Shown: positions 35,501 to 42,474, counted from the first letter of the stretch. The stretch: 64,000 bases of DNA from Pseudobdellovibrionaceae bacterium (GCA_019637875.1 JAHBUW010000015.1:24540-88539), one strand, 5' to 3'. The notes: generated by a model from the letters alone, not told the origin. Numbers and translations: made by a program.

Positions 35501-35629
35501 ACTTAGAAACTGTCGCAGTCCTTGTACCGCTCCGGCCGATGCGCCCAACGCGACGATCGCCACCGGGCCGGTGCTCGCGGCACGGGGCGGCGTTTTCGTT
35601 TTTTTGACCGCGCGCGTTTTCTTCGCCAA
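29510..35629 (-). CDS. Giant CheB-CheR-PAS-GAF hybrid histidine kinase
   Basis: About 2,039 residues. The TTG at 35627-35629 is chosen because GGGAG lies eight bases upstream; an in-frame TTG at 35647 is the alternative. Domains in order: CheB methylesterase (GASAGAV, ITQHLDEHGND, GEGADGALGL); CheR methyltransferase (VAGCSTGEEVYT, RNVLIYL); a long EELxSxNEEL coiled coil near 680-716; about six PAS modules (one after another, TMPMIVWTANPDGY, ESPAFMSLI, TSPSFMAVL, QTPEMVVIL); GAF near 1550; HisKA with MSHEIRTPL near 1670; HATPase; a receiver with VLMDIQMPVMDG. Family members methylate and demethylate their own or partner sensors. No membrane segment is seen, so it is soluble. The two LysR genes lie upstream. 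Confidence 0.92.
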   Translation of the reverse strand: MAKKTRAVKKTKTPPRAASTGPVAIVALGASAGAVQGLRQFLSHIDPETPVAYVITQHLDEHGNDLALEVLKSQSPLPVIRIESGTKLRSGHIFHAPAHSRVGVKNNSFVVENLTERNEAVTMIDFTFRSLAAEHGARVVGILLSGEGADGALGLKAISDAGGMTMTQNPESTGHPSMPENAIATGAIDHIARPEHMPGLIRDYVQSLKRILERDGAAVQTKISSALIEICEILLKKTRHDFKHYKTTTLVRRIQRRLQVLQLDNVESYLEHLQKDPKEADALFKELLINVTNFFRDPEAFETLKEEVLVKALKSRPADSKYRIWVAGCSTGEEVYTIAILVREVLSKLKAPCEVQIIATDIDEVALNQARKGVYPITIDEHVSRARLKRFFTRKTGKYHVNKEIREMVLFSSHNLINDPPFSQLDLISCRNVLIYLGPHLQKKLIPVFHYALRPGGSLFLGNSETLTNHKELFRPTSAKHRIAQRKATAIRPPGFSTTVGSSFTQHPIENVRNHEADIHQISQRILLDEFAPKYAVVNDECQIVSVSAGIAHYMEPSEGTFQNNLMKLVKPSLRVGLRTAFTQASKQKRKVSHYDSSLKHDKQFERIGITVQPMPQLGDEAPLFMVVFTNLGPLRSRDQVAKTPAISESDVLIIDQLERELGTMREDLDRSVQDLEASNEELKSSNEELLSMNEELQSANEELEASKEDVQIANEALSRSNSDLENLLASTDVATLFLDEKYNILSFTPQVESVYNLSKVDIGRPITDITDRAQAMPAFPAYHDILNGEDHFEDDIPMRDGRWLQRRLLPYRTSEGEASGIVATFVDITKVRAAEERYRELADTMPMIVWTANPDGYVDYFNRRWYEFAQLPPDSEPDGSWIELLHPEDAERTARAWSSAVKAGKPLEIEFRFMDRSTGAYRWFLARAVAVRDATGNVYKYYGTNFDIDDRVAAENRRREGELRFQVMADRAPVLIWLSGTDMQRHWFNRSWLNWTGRSLEVEQGSGWSKSIHPDDFRRFMDTYEQAFRDQQEFIIEYRLLHHSGEYRWVNGRGTPRFTADGRFEGFIGGCMDINELRLAREAISRSERMLDLIFQESPAFMSLIKGPNHVYANANKKYYEVTGMDSSIIGKTVKEVYRGIEPQGFVQLLDRVIETGEPYYGFERPLDIDLGEGRKRRLYLDFAFQPLSGDDGKIFAIVSQGFDVTDRVLARRAVEEARARQDMMLETSPSFMAVLSGPDYNFIQANERYLQLVGRERDIIGKTLREALPEIEGQGFIDILDHVRRTGEPYTGTEVPVMLKRSSLRPQELRYLDFAYQAVAVDGDVPQIFVHGVDVTEKVQARSVLELAKQTIEIERENFRNLFRQTPEMVVILNGPEHVFEFVNEAHTKALGFDATGMTIRAAQPESTEIHGILDNVYETGVTAELSEIPVTLGDRLRYFNLTYAARRDSEGKINGVMILGQEISDQITNRESVESQKQALELTLRGASTEEILHVLTQNLEQQIGRGCMASALIMADDGQHLQHGAAPSLPPEYSELVHGLPIGPQMGSCGTAAYFGKTVIVSDIQKDPLWAHGREIAARFKLRACWSMPILSSTRKVLGTFALYYHDVRNPSPWEHKLLELATRTAALVMERRQSMLDLQTAKDEAEEARATAEMANESKTRFLANMSHEIRTPLAAILGYADLLQGRTKESDSEAAQQLDRISKNASQLGRLIDDLLDLSKIEAERFEIDRADFDLLAVVNEVVDSLALKARDKDIAIRHRALNALPTVINTDPTRFRQVLTNVVGNAVKFTEHGRIDIELEARQQQGRDMLWIRVRDTGIGLSPEHQKRIFDRFVQGDASVTRKYGGTGLGLVLSRRLAQLMGGDFILEDSELGRGSSFLIMIALGPVGRVSTDRRAPVPKSHATTLSGRRILVVDDAPDNQAIIQLFIEAVGGEVAIAGNGREAVDAMLKETFDVVLMDIQMPVMDGYQALKTARESGYLGPILALTAHALKEEKDACLDAGFTDYLSKPIDRALLIHRIAELSTRPNEFVK

Positions 35630-35710
35630 GTCGGGGACTCCCTGCAAAGAGGGGAGTCTGGCAGGACCTTTTTAGCTCGTCAATTGGCCCCTCGGAGGAA
35701 GCGCAATTTC

Positions 35711-36610
35711 CTACGCTCCGCGCGGCTTTTTCATCGCTTCCAAATTGTGGGCACGTTCGATGAAAAGGCGAACGAGGGGACGGGATTCGCGGTGTGCGGG
35801 CCACAGAAGCTGTACGGGGACGCGGGGGCCGCTCCATTGGGGAAAAAGCCGTTTGAGCCGGCGCGCGCGTAGCGCCTCTTGGACGACGAAGTCGGGCAAA
35901 ACCGCGAGGCCTTGATGATCGAGTGCGGCCGCAAGAAGCAACTGGGGATTATTGGAACTTCGAAAGGCGTGGGGCTTGACTCGCCGACGTTCCCCTCCCG
36001 GGCCCTGGAAGGTCCACTCCACGGCCGCCGTTCCGGGGGCGAAGACGAGGGCCGGGTGTGACGCGAGCTCGGCGGGGTCTTTCATCAGGCCCCAGCGGCG
36101 CGCCATTTCCGGGCTCGCCACGGGGATCAGTTGGATGTCGCCCAATTTTTTTTGACGCAAACTCGTGTCTTTGAGCGCGCCGATGCGGATCGCCAGATCG
36201 ACGCCTTCCTTGACGAGATCCACATAGTCGTTGGTCAGGCGGGCCTCGATACGCAGTGCGGGAAACTCGCGTCCCAAACGATTCAGAAAAGGCGTCAGCA
36301 GCACGAGGCCCAGATCTTCGGCGGCGGTGACGCGCAAAAGACCCGCCGTCGGCTCATGTTCGGTCGCCATTTGCGAGGCGCTTTCGAGATCGTACAGCGG
36401 AGTCCGGATTTTTTCGTAAAGGGCGCGCCCGGCTTCGGTGAGCGAAAGCTGGCGCGTGCTCCGTAACAGCAGCGCGGTTCCCAACGCTTTTTCCAGGCTC
36501 GCGATCTGGCGGCTGACGCGCGATTTCGGTTGCCGCAATTGCTGGGCGGCCCGGGTGAAAGAGCCCGCCTCGACGACGCGGGAAAAGACGGCCAGTTGGT
36601 TTAAATCCAT
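35711..36610 (-). CDS. LysR-family transcriptional regulator
   Basis: A 299-residue regulator with an N-terminal winged HTH (MDLNQLAVFSRVVEAGSFTR, then LRQPKSRVSRQIASLEK) and a periplasmic-binding-like effector domain. The start ATG 36608-36610 is chosen because the domain begins there; the upstream in-frame ATG would have to cross the operator. Divergent from the dioxygenase, with 74 bases between. Its promoter (TGGACA-N17-TCTAAT, 36620-36648) and an overlapping palindrome imply autoregulation. Effector unknown. Shape and residues resemble CrgA/AaeR-type LysR proteins. Confidence 0.92.
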   Translation of the reverse strand: MDLNQLAVFSRVVEAGSFTRAAQQLRQPKSRVSRQIASLEKALGTALLLRSTRQLSLTEAGRALYEKIRTPLYDLESASQMATEHEPTAGLLRVTAAEDLGLVLLTPFLNRLGREFPALRIEARLTNDYVDLVKEGVDLAIRIGALKDTSLRQKKLGDIQLIPVASPEMARRWGLMKDPAELASHPALVFAPGTAAVEWTFQGPGGERRRVKPHAFRSSNNPQLLLAAALDHQGLAVLPDFVVQEALRARRLKRLFPQWSGPRVPVQLLWPAHRESRPLVRLFIERAHNLEAMKKPRGA

Positions 36611-36628
36611 TGTTCTAAAATTAGAACA
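36611..36628. promoter_or_regulatory. Operator: TGTTCTAA-AA-TTAGAACA palindrome
   Basis: Perfect eight-base arms around an AA centre, immediately before the LysR start codon. It covers the -10 hexamer of the LysR promoter, a standard arrangement for self-repression. A second perfect palindrome, CCACTAGTGG, lies at 36646-36655 over the -35 box. Confidence 0.65.
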
Positions 36629-36648
36629 GTGTTTTGCATTTATGTCCA
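36620..36648 (-). promoter_or_regulatory. Promoter of the LysR gene at 35711
   Basis: On the minus strand, TGGACA (36643-36648), 17 bases, TCTAAT (36620-36625). The start point would fall three to five bases before the ATG, so the mRNA has almost no leader and no Shine-Dalgarno sequence. Confidence 0.55.
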
Positions 36649-36684
36649 CTAGTGGAACGATGGCAGAGAGCGTACAATCAACTC

Positions 36685-37608
36685 ATGACGAAGGACCCCC
36701 GCTTTTGGAACCGCCGCCAGCTTCTGACCGCCGCTTCACTGGGCGGGCTGGGACTGGCCGCGGCCTGGGCGGGACTTCGGGACGGGAGAACGACGATGAA
36801 AACCACCTCCGATCGCATGCCGATTCTTTTCTTCGGCCACGGAAGCCCCATGAACGCGATCACCGACAATGCCTTCACCCAACGGCTCGCGCAGATCGGT
36901 CGGGATCTGCCGCGACCGCGCGCCATCCTTTGCGTCTCGGCGCACTGGATGACCGAAGGGACGTTTGTCACCGGAATGGAGAAGCCGCCGACGATCCACG
37001 ATTTCGGCGGCTTTCCGCGTGAGCTTTTCGAGGTGCAGTACCCCGCGCCGGGTTCGCCGGTGGTGGCGGAGCTGGTCGAGCGTGAGGTCGCGAAAACGTC
37101 CGCGCCGGCGCCCGTGGTCGGGATTGATGAAGACGAATGGGGGCTCGATCACGGAACGTGGTCGGTCTTGCGTCACGTTTTCCCCCAGGCCGAGATTCCG
37201 GTCTTGCAGTTGAGTCTCGATATGACGAAAGGGCCGGCCTACCACTTCGAGATGGGGGAACGCCTGCGCGCCCTGCGTGAGCAAGGGGTCTTGATCGTCG
37301 GCTCGGGTAATCTCGTGCACAACTTGCGGCGGATCGAATGGGATCCGGCGGCGAAACCCTACGCGTGGGCGCTGGAATTCGACGCGTGGACCAAGTCGAT
37401 GTTAGAGGACGGCAATTTCGGCGCTTTGACGAAAGACTATCTCGCGACCGAGGCCGGACGTCTGGCCGTGCCGACGCCGGATCACTACTTCCCCGCGCTC
37501 TACATCCTGGGCGCGGCGGACGCGAAGGATCGACTCGCGTTCGAGTGGGAAGAGATGCAGAACGGATCGATTTCCATGCGGACCTTCAGCTTCGGCCTGC
37601 GCGGCTAA
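36685..37608 (+). CDS. ygiD: 4,5-DOPA-type extradiol dioxygenase with Tat signal
   Basis: A 307-residue enzyme closely like E. coli YgiD, a class III extradiol ring-cleavage dioxygenase. Visible motifs: LFFGHGSPMNAI (His ligand), CVSAHWMTEG (His), TIHDFGGFPRELFEVQYPAPGSP, WGLDHGTWSVL (His) and GSGNLVHNLR. The start ATG 36685 precedes NRRQLLTAASLGGLGLAAAW, with Arg10-Arg11: a twin-arginine signal that E. coli YgiD lacks. So the folded, metal-loaded enzyme may be exported to the periplasm. It diverges from a LysR gene that is probably its regulator. Confidence 0.9.
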   Translation: MTKDPRFWNRRQLLTAASLGGLGLAAAWAGLRDGRTTMKTTSDRMPILFFGHGSPMNAITDNAFTQRLAQIGRDLPRPRAILCVSAHWMTEGTFVTGMEKPPTIHDFGGFPRELFEVQYPAPGSPVVAELVEREVAKTSAPAPVVGIDEDEWGLDHGTWSVLRHVFPQAEIPVLQLSLDMTKGPAYHFEMGERLRALREQGVLIVGSGNLVHNLRRIEWDPAAKPYAWALEFDAWTKSMLEDGNFGALTKDYLATEAGRLAVPTPDHYFPALYILGAADAKDRLAFEWEEMQNGSISMRTFSFGLRG

Positions 37609-37614
37609 AGAGCG

Positions 37615-38511
37615 TCATCCGTCTTTTAAAAGCGCGCGCAATCTTTCCGTCAGCAGGTCCGCCGTGATTTTCAGGCGCGCGGAACTCGAGGTCGCGAGCG
37701 GCGAGATCAGGGCCACGGGCAATCCGGGCGCCGACCAATCGGGAAGCACCCGCTGCAAGCGCCCCGCGCGCAAATCCTCGGCGGCGAGATACGAAGGCAC
37801 GAGCGCGACGCCGCCGCCCGCGACGGCCATTTTCAAAAGACTCGTCATCTGGTTGCTCGCGACGCGGGGATTGACCCGGACCGTGATCGTTTCACGTTCG
37901 TTGCGCAGTGACCACTGGTTGCGCAAACGGCTTTCGCTGAAGCTGAGCGTGCAATGGGCCGTCAGGTCCTTCGGCTTTTGGATCTTCGGAAAACGTTGCA
38001 GATAGGATTTCGCGGCCACGGGAATCAACCGCACCTCGCCCAGTTTGTGCGTTTTGAAGTTCGACGGCGCGACCCGCCCGATGCGAACGGCAAGGTCGAA
38101 GCCGTCGCGGACCAGATCCACGACCGTATCCGTGTAGTGCAAATCGAAGTTGAGTCCCTGGTTCTTGCGGCTGAGCTCGGCCACGACCGGGGCGACCGCG
38201 TAACCGCCGAGGTCTTCGGGCGCGGTGATGCGCACCAAACCCTGCATGACGCTGTCCGCGCCGCTTAAAGACTTGCGGGCGTCCTCGAGCGTCTGCACCG
38301 GGCCGACGCAGCTTTCGAAAAACGCGCGCCCGGCCGCCGTCAACGTCAGCGAGCGGGTCGTGCGGATCAAAAGTTTGGTGCCGGTTTCGTCTTCCAGACG
38401 GCGGATCGCCTTGCTGAGCGTCGACTTCGGAAGCTTCAAAACGGTGGCCGCGCGGGTGAAGCTGGACTGCTGCACCACCTTCACGAAAAGACGGGTCAAT
38501 TCCAGATCCAA
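37615..38511 (-). CDS. LysR-family transcriptional regulator
   Basis: A 298-residue LysR protein: winged HTH (MDLELTRLFVKVVQQSSFTR, LKLPKSTLSKAIRRLEDETG) and effector domain. TTG 38509-38511 is the start, with GGAGG six bases before it. It converges with the dioxygenase (6-base gap) and diverges from the NmrA-like gene. A promoter (TTGATT-N17-GATAAT) and a palindrome lie upstream. Similar in sequence to the LysR at 35711 (same subfamily), so the two may be old duplicates. Probably controls the NmrA-like gene and itself. Confidence 0.9.
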   Translation of the reverse strand: MDLELTRLFVKVVQQSSFTRAATVLKLPKSTLSKAIRRLEDETGTKLLIRTTRSLTLTAAGRAFFESCVGPVQTLEDARKSLSGADSVMQGLVRITAPEDLGGYAVAPVVAELSRKNQGLNFDLHYTDTVVDLVRDGFDLAVRIGRVAPSNFKTHKLGEVRLIPVAAKSYLQRFPKIQKPKDLTAHCTLSFSESRLRNQWSLRNERETITVRVNPRVASNQMTSLLKMAVAGGGVALVPSYLAAEDLRAGRLQRVLPDWSAPGLPVALISPLATSSSARLKITADLLTERLRALLKDG

Positions 38512-38524
38512 GGTCGACCTCCAT

Positions 38525-38542
38525 TGTTTCTTTAGTGAAACA
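38525..38542. promoter_or_regulatory. Operator-like inverted repeat TGTTTC-N6-GAAACA
   Basis: Six-base perfect arms, just downstream of the -10 box of the LysR gene and so over its start point. Position suggests self-repression. It differs from the operator at 36611, as expected if each LysR has its own site. Confidence 0.55.
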
Positions 38543-38570
38543 TTATCTTTCGATTTTGCCGTCTAATCAA
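38542..38570 (-). promoter_or_regulatory. Promoter of the LysR gene at 37615
   Basis: On the minus strand, TTGATT (38565-38570), 17 bases, GATAAT (38542-38547). Both hexamers are close to consensus. Confidence 0.65.
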
Positions 38571-38647
38571 CAATCGAAAAAGGGGCGATAGTCATTTCAT
38601 CGGCGGTGAGATTTAAAACCGCCCCACCTTCAAAGAGGAGATTCGAA

Positions 38648-39490
38648 ATGAAACAAGGCAAAGTTCTGGTCATCGGCGGCAGCGGTAAAGTGGGCTCGGG
38701 CATCGCGCAAATCCTGCGGGCGCAAAACTACGAGGTCGTCACCGCGACTTCGAGAAAAGCGGGCGCGGGGCAAGTCCATCTGAATCAGGTGACGGGGGAA
38801 GGTCTGCACGCGGCCTTCGAAGGCGTCGACCGCGCCTTTCTGCTGGCGCCTCCGGGAATCGTGGATCAGTACGCGCTGCTTTCGCCGCTGATTCAAGAGG
38901 CGAAACGCCGTGGGCTGAAAAAAGTCGTTCTGATGACATCGATGGGCGCGAACGCCTCGGACGCGACGCCTTTCCGGCGTGCGGAACTCGAACTTGAAAA
39001 GTCGGGACTCGCCTACAACATCATCCGCCCCAATTGGTTCATGGATAACTTCCACACGTTCTGGATTCAAGGGATCAAAGAAGCGGGCACGATCTTCCTG
39101 CCGGCGGGCACCGCGAAAACGAGCTTCATCGATGCCGGTGATATTTCGGCGGTCGCGGCGAAGCTCTTGACCACGGATCAATGGAACGATCGCGACTTCG
39201 ATCTGACCGGCGGCGAGGCCCTTGATCATGATCAGGTGGCGCGCGCACTGTCGGAAGCCAGCGGGCGTGAGATCAAGTATCAAGACATCTCGCCCGAGGA
39301 CTTCGTCCAAGGACTTAAAGGCGCCGGTCTGCCCGCGGACTACTCCGAGTTTTTGGGAATGATCATGGGTTACGTCAAGGCGGGATACAGTGCCGCGATC
39401 AATGACAACGTGCGGACGATCACGGGGCGGGCTCCGCGTACGCTCCAGGATTACGCGAAGGCGAATCGCGCGCAGTTCCTGAAAGGCTAA
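38648..39490 (+). CDS. NmrA-like NAD(P)-binding oxidoreductase
   Basis: A 280-residue protein of the atypical short-chain dehydrogenase (NmrA) group. The Rossmann motif is GGSGKVGSGIAQIL near the N-terminus. Other features: ATSRKAGAGQVHLNQVTGE, the FLLAPPGI segment, KKVVLMTSMGANA and the conserved AELELEKSGLAYNIIRPNWF block. ATG 38648 follows GAGGAGATTCGAA. In this group activity is often absent or involves quinone or NADPH sensing. It diverges from a LysR gene, a common setting. The substrate cannot be told from sequence. Confidence 0.88.
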   Translation: MKQGKVLVIGGSGKVGSGIAQILRAQNYEVVTATSRKAGAGQVHLNQVTGEGLHAAFEGVDRAFLLAPPGIVDQYALLSPLIQEAKRRGLKKVVLMTSMGANASDATPFRRAELELEKSGLAYNIIRPNWFMDNFHTFWIQGIKEAGTIFLPAGTAKTSFIDAGDISAVAAKLLTTDQWNDRDFDLTGGEALDHDQVARALSEASGREIKYQDISPEDFVQGLKGAGLPADYSEFLGMIMGYVKAGYSAAINDNVRTITGRAPRTLQDYAKANRAQFLKG

Positions 39491-39511
39491 CTTTCGTTCG
39501 GTCTTACGGGG

Positions 39512-39534
39512 GACGTCCCAAAAGGGGCGTCTTT
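39512..39534 (+). terminator. Terminator after the NmrA-like gene
   Basis: GACGTCCC, AAAA, GGGGCGTC (one G-U pair) and TTT. Loop and stem are ideal but the T run is short. Confidence 0.6.
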
Positions 39535-39593
39535 CCCGCGGAGTTCTTCTTGCACCGCTGGGCTTCGTCAGGGTGAACCTGAAGGAGGAACTC

Positions 39594-39833
39594 ATGAAAA
39601 CCCGCGAAAAAGATCCGGTCTCGAGCCGTGCCGAGAAATCCCTTACCGAAGAAGCGAATCCGACCTCGCAACGTGCGCGTGAGCTTCGTGAGTACGTGGA
39701 GCGCGCGCCCACGGGCGGGACCTACCAAACCGAACAAGGACGCGATGAACGTGTCGTCGACCGTGGCGCGCAAGTGGACGAGTCGGCGCCGGCCGATACA
39801 CGTTCCGAAGTCGCCGAAAAATACGAGCCTTAG
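39594..39833 (+). CDS. Small hydrophilic, probably unfolded protein
   Basis: A 79-residue protein rich in Glu, Arg and Thr with almost no hydrophobic residue. AAGGAGG precedes the ATG. It resembles the composition of stress-related hydrophilic proteins, but I recognise no family. It has its own terminator at 39842. Confidence 0.6.
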   Translation: MKTREKDPVSSRAEKSLTEEANPTSQRARELREYVERAPTGGTYQTEQGRDERVVDRGAQVDESAPADTRSEVAEKYEP

Positions 39834-39841
39834 AGCTCCGA

Positions 39842-39866
39842 TTGGCGCCTCACTTCGAGGCGTCAA
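39842..39866 (+). terminator. Hairpin after the 39594-39833 gene
   Basis: TTGGCGCCTC, a five-base loop and GAGGCGTCAA: ten pairs with one G-U. The T run after it is poor. Confidence 0.5.
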
Positions 39867-39916
39867 ACTCTTGTTACAAAGTCAGAACTTCGACGTTTCA
39901 CGATGATTCGCCGAAC

Positions 39917-39944
39917 TTGTCGACTCTCTGTCAAAGTCTATACA
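39917..39944 (+). promoter_or_regulatory. Sigma70-type promoter for the Ig-repeat lipoprotein
   Basis: TTGTCG (39917-39922), 16 bases, TATACA (39939-39944). The start point would be near 39951, leaving a leader of about 90 bases before ATG 40041. Confidence 0.5.
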
Positions 39945-40040
39945 GTCCGCCTCGACCCTATTGCGTCTGGGGGTGAGACAGGCACATCGATTGCTCTTTA
40001 GATCCCATGAAACCATCTGTACTCAAGGGGAGTGGGGCCT

Positions 40041-42446
40041 ATGCGCTTGATCGGTGTCAAACTTTCGGTCATTTCGGCGATCGCGGTTGTGGCTTTGTCT
40101 TATACCAACTGCTCGAAAGTGGATTTCGAGGTCGCGGACCTTGAGGGCACGGCGCAGGCGCTGGGCTTCAAAGATGGCTCGCTCATCCTTATTAATGAGG
40201 GTGCGGAATACACCAACTCGGTGGATGTCTCCTTGCGGTTGGAGCATAACGACGCGGAAGAGATGATGATCTCGGACCGTGCGGATTGCTCGGGCGGCGT
40301 TTGGGAGCCCATGGCCCGCAAGAAGAGCTGGAAGCTTTCCTCGCAGAACAACAACATTCAAGTCTTCGCACGCTTCCGTCGTCTGCACGGCGAGCGTTGG
40401 ATCGAGTCGGGTTGCGTGATGGATGCCATCATCCACGATAATATCGCACCCGAGATCGCGATCGTGCGTCAGCCCGGATCGCTCTTTAATAATGCCAATC
40501 AGTCGATCGAAGTTCGCGTGACCGACAGCGGTTCGGGCGTGGGCAGCATCGCGTGCGACGCCACCTGGAGCACCGGGTGTTCACAGGGCGTCCGACTGCA
40601 CACTCTGACCGAGGGCGCGCACGCCATCCGTCTTTCGGCGGTGGATCGTGCGGGGAACGCGGCTCCGGAAGTGTCGGATGCGCTTAGTATTGATCTGACT
40701 GCGCCGATCGTGAAGTTCACATCCACTCCTGCGACGATCACCGCAGATCCCGTCGGCAAATTTTCGTTCTCGGCGGTTGACGCCATGTCGGGTGTATCGG
40801 GTTACGAGTGCTCGGCGGATGGAGCTGTTTTCGCGGCCTGCTCTTCCGGGATCTCGTCGACCTATGGCGCCGGTGGCCATAGCTTTCGTGTGCGTGCAAC
40901 CGATGGTGCGGGCAATGTCTCGGCGCCTATAGCCTACAGCTGGAACATCGACCTGAGTGCGCCGTCCGTCACTATTAAATCGGGTCCTGAAGGTAACGTG
41001 AAGTCGAGAGACGCGCACTTCACATTCGAAGGTTCGGATGACGGTATTCCGCTCAGCAGCTTCATCTGTAAGCTGGATGGTCGCCCGGCAGCTCAGTGTG
41101 ACTCCGGATCGGCTACATATACGGGGCTTAGTGATGGAGAGCACACGTTCACGGTCATCGCGAAGGATGGAGTCGGTCACGAAAGTTCACCCGCGACACG
41201 CAAGTTCGTGATCGACACAATGCCGCCTTCGATCACGATCGAGGGACCGACAGGACGCCAAGCGTCGTCATCTGCGGCTTACACTTTCACCGCTTCGGAT
41301 TCGGGATCGGGCGTCGCGCGGATCGAGTGCGCGATGGACAGCGCTTCGTTCTCGACCTGCGGGGGCGCGAAGTCGTTCTCGAACCTTTCCAATGGTTCGC
41401 ACACGATTTCTGCTCGCGCCATCGACAACGTCGGTAACACGAGTATGGTGGCATCGAAGACGATCTTCGTCGATCTGATCAAGCCGATCGTCGTGATCAC
41501 GAAGTCTCCGGCATCGGAAATCGCCGTGACTACGGCAGACTATGAGTTCTCGGCTTCGGATGCGGATGGCGGATCGATCGCGCACATCGAGTGCCGTCTG
41601 AACGCCAGCGCTTGGGAGAAGTGCACTTCGCCCAAGAAGTACGAGGACCTCGCCAAAGGCGACTACAAATTCGAAGTTCGCGCGACCGACTCGGTGGGCC
41701 TGGTTTCGGATATCAAGTCGCACCAATTCAAAGTGGCGATTCCGGATCCCGTCGTGATCTGCGATCCCTTCGGTTCGACCACGAACACGAAAGCCGGTAT
41801 CGCGGCGAAGCTCGCCTATTACGACGGTCCCGATGCTTACGGCCACATCAAAAACGTCGAGGACGTTTGGACCAAAGGGACCAAGGTCGAAGACACCGTG
41901 ATCTTGTTCGGTCAGATCTCGGTCCCGACGCGCTCGTTCGATCAAGGTTTCGAGATCGGTGGCGGCAAGAAGCTCACGAACTCACGCGGAGAGGACCTGA
42001 TCGAGTGGTTCTCGCTCGAGTACAACGCCGAAATCAAACTCGATGACGGCGACTCGACCGGCCTTTACCAGTTCGCGACCCTGTCGGACGACGGTTCGAT
42101 CCTGATGTTGGATTCGGGTTCGGGCTTCCAGAAGGTCGTGGACAACGACGGTCACACGCCGACCCGCATGAAGTGCGGTGGCACGGTGCAGATGTCGCGG
42201 GCGTCGCGCATTCCGATGAAGCTCAAGTACTTCCAGGGACCGCGCACCGAGATCGCGGTGACGCTCCTGTGGCGCAAAGTCGGTAGCGGCAACGACTACG
42301 GTTGCGACGTCGCGAGCAACTGGTTCAACGGTTCGGGCCAAGGCACCAACCAGTACAACCAGATGATGGCGCAGGGTTGGAAGGTCATGGGCGTGAACAA
42401 CTTCCAGATGACCGAAGTCATCCCGAACGTGTGTAAAGATAAATAA
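40041..42446 (+). CDS. Lipoprotein with Ig-like repeats and a PA14-like C-terminus
   Basis: An 801-residue surface protein. ATG 40041 follows AAGGGGAGTGGGG. Signal MRLIGVKLSVISAIAVVALS then YTNCSK, Cys24, another Asn-Cys box. From about residue 140 to 580 lie roughly five Ig-like domains of about 90 residues, each with a (D/A)SGSGVxxxxC strand, a second Cys and an HxFxVxAxDxxGN turn, so each holds one disulphide. The C-terminal 220 residues (LAYYDGPDAYG, STGLYQFATLSDDGS, MKLKYFQGPR, TLLWRKVG) resemble a PA14 or fibronectin-like sugar-binding domain. Surface adhesion is a reasonable inference. A terminator follows. Confidence 0.85.
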   Translation: MRLIGVKLSVISAIAVVALSYTNCSKVDFEVADLEGTAQALGFKDGSLILINEGAEYTNSVDVSLRLEHNDAEEMMISDRADCSGGVWEPMARKKSWKLSSQNNNIQVFARFRRLHGERWIESGCVMDAIIHDNIAPEIAIVRQPGSLFNNANQSIEVRVTDSGSGVGSIACDATWSTGCSQGVRLHTLTEGAHAIRLSAVDRAGNAAPEVSDALSIDLTAPIVKFTSTPATITADPVGKFSFSAVDAMSGVSGYECSADGAVFAACSSGISSTYGAGGHSFRVRATDGAGNVSAPIAYSWNIDLSAPSVTIKSGPEGNVKSRDAHFTFEGSDDGIPLSSFICKLDGRPAAQCDSGSATYTGLSDGEHTFTVIAKDGVGHESSPATRKFVIDTMPPSITIEGPTGRQASSSAAYTFTASDSGSGVARIECAMDSASFSTCGGAKSFSNLSNGSHTISARAIDNVGNTSMVASKTIFVDLIKPIVVITKSPASEIAVTTADYEFSASDADGGSIAHIECRLNASAWEKCTSPKKYEDLAKGDYKFEVRATDSVGLVSDIKSHQFKVAIPDPVVICDPFGSTTNTKAGIAAKLAYYDGPDAYGHIKNVEDVWTKGTKVEDTVILFGQISVPTRSFDQGFEIGGGKKLTNSRGEDLIEWFSLEYNAEIKLDDGDSTGLYQFATLSDDGSILMLDSGSGFQKVVDNDGHTPTRMKCGGTVQMSRASRIPMKLKYFQGPRTEIAVTLLWRKVGSGNDYGCDVASNWFNGSGQGTNQYNQMMAQGWKVMGVNNFQMTEVIPNVCKDK

Positions 42447-42474
42447 TCGATTCAAGTCAGAGTGAGGGTGGTTA

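Noticed and set aside
40500..41700. Repeat-like DNA in the Ig lipoprotein gene considered as a CRISPR or tandem repeat
   Set aside because: The repeats are protein-level Ig domains of about 90 residues with divergent DNA, not short regular repeats with spacers.
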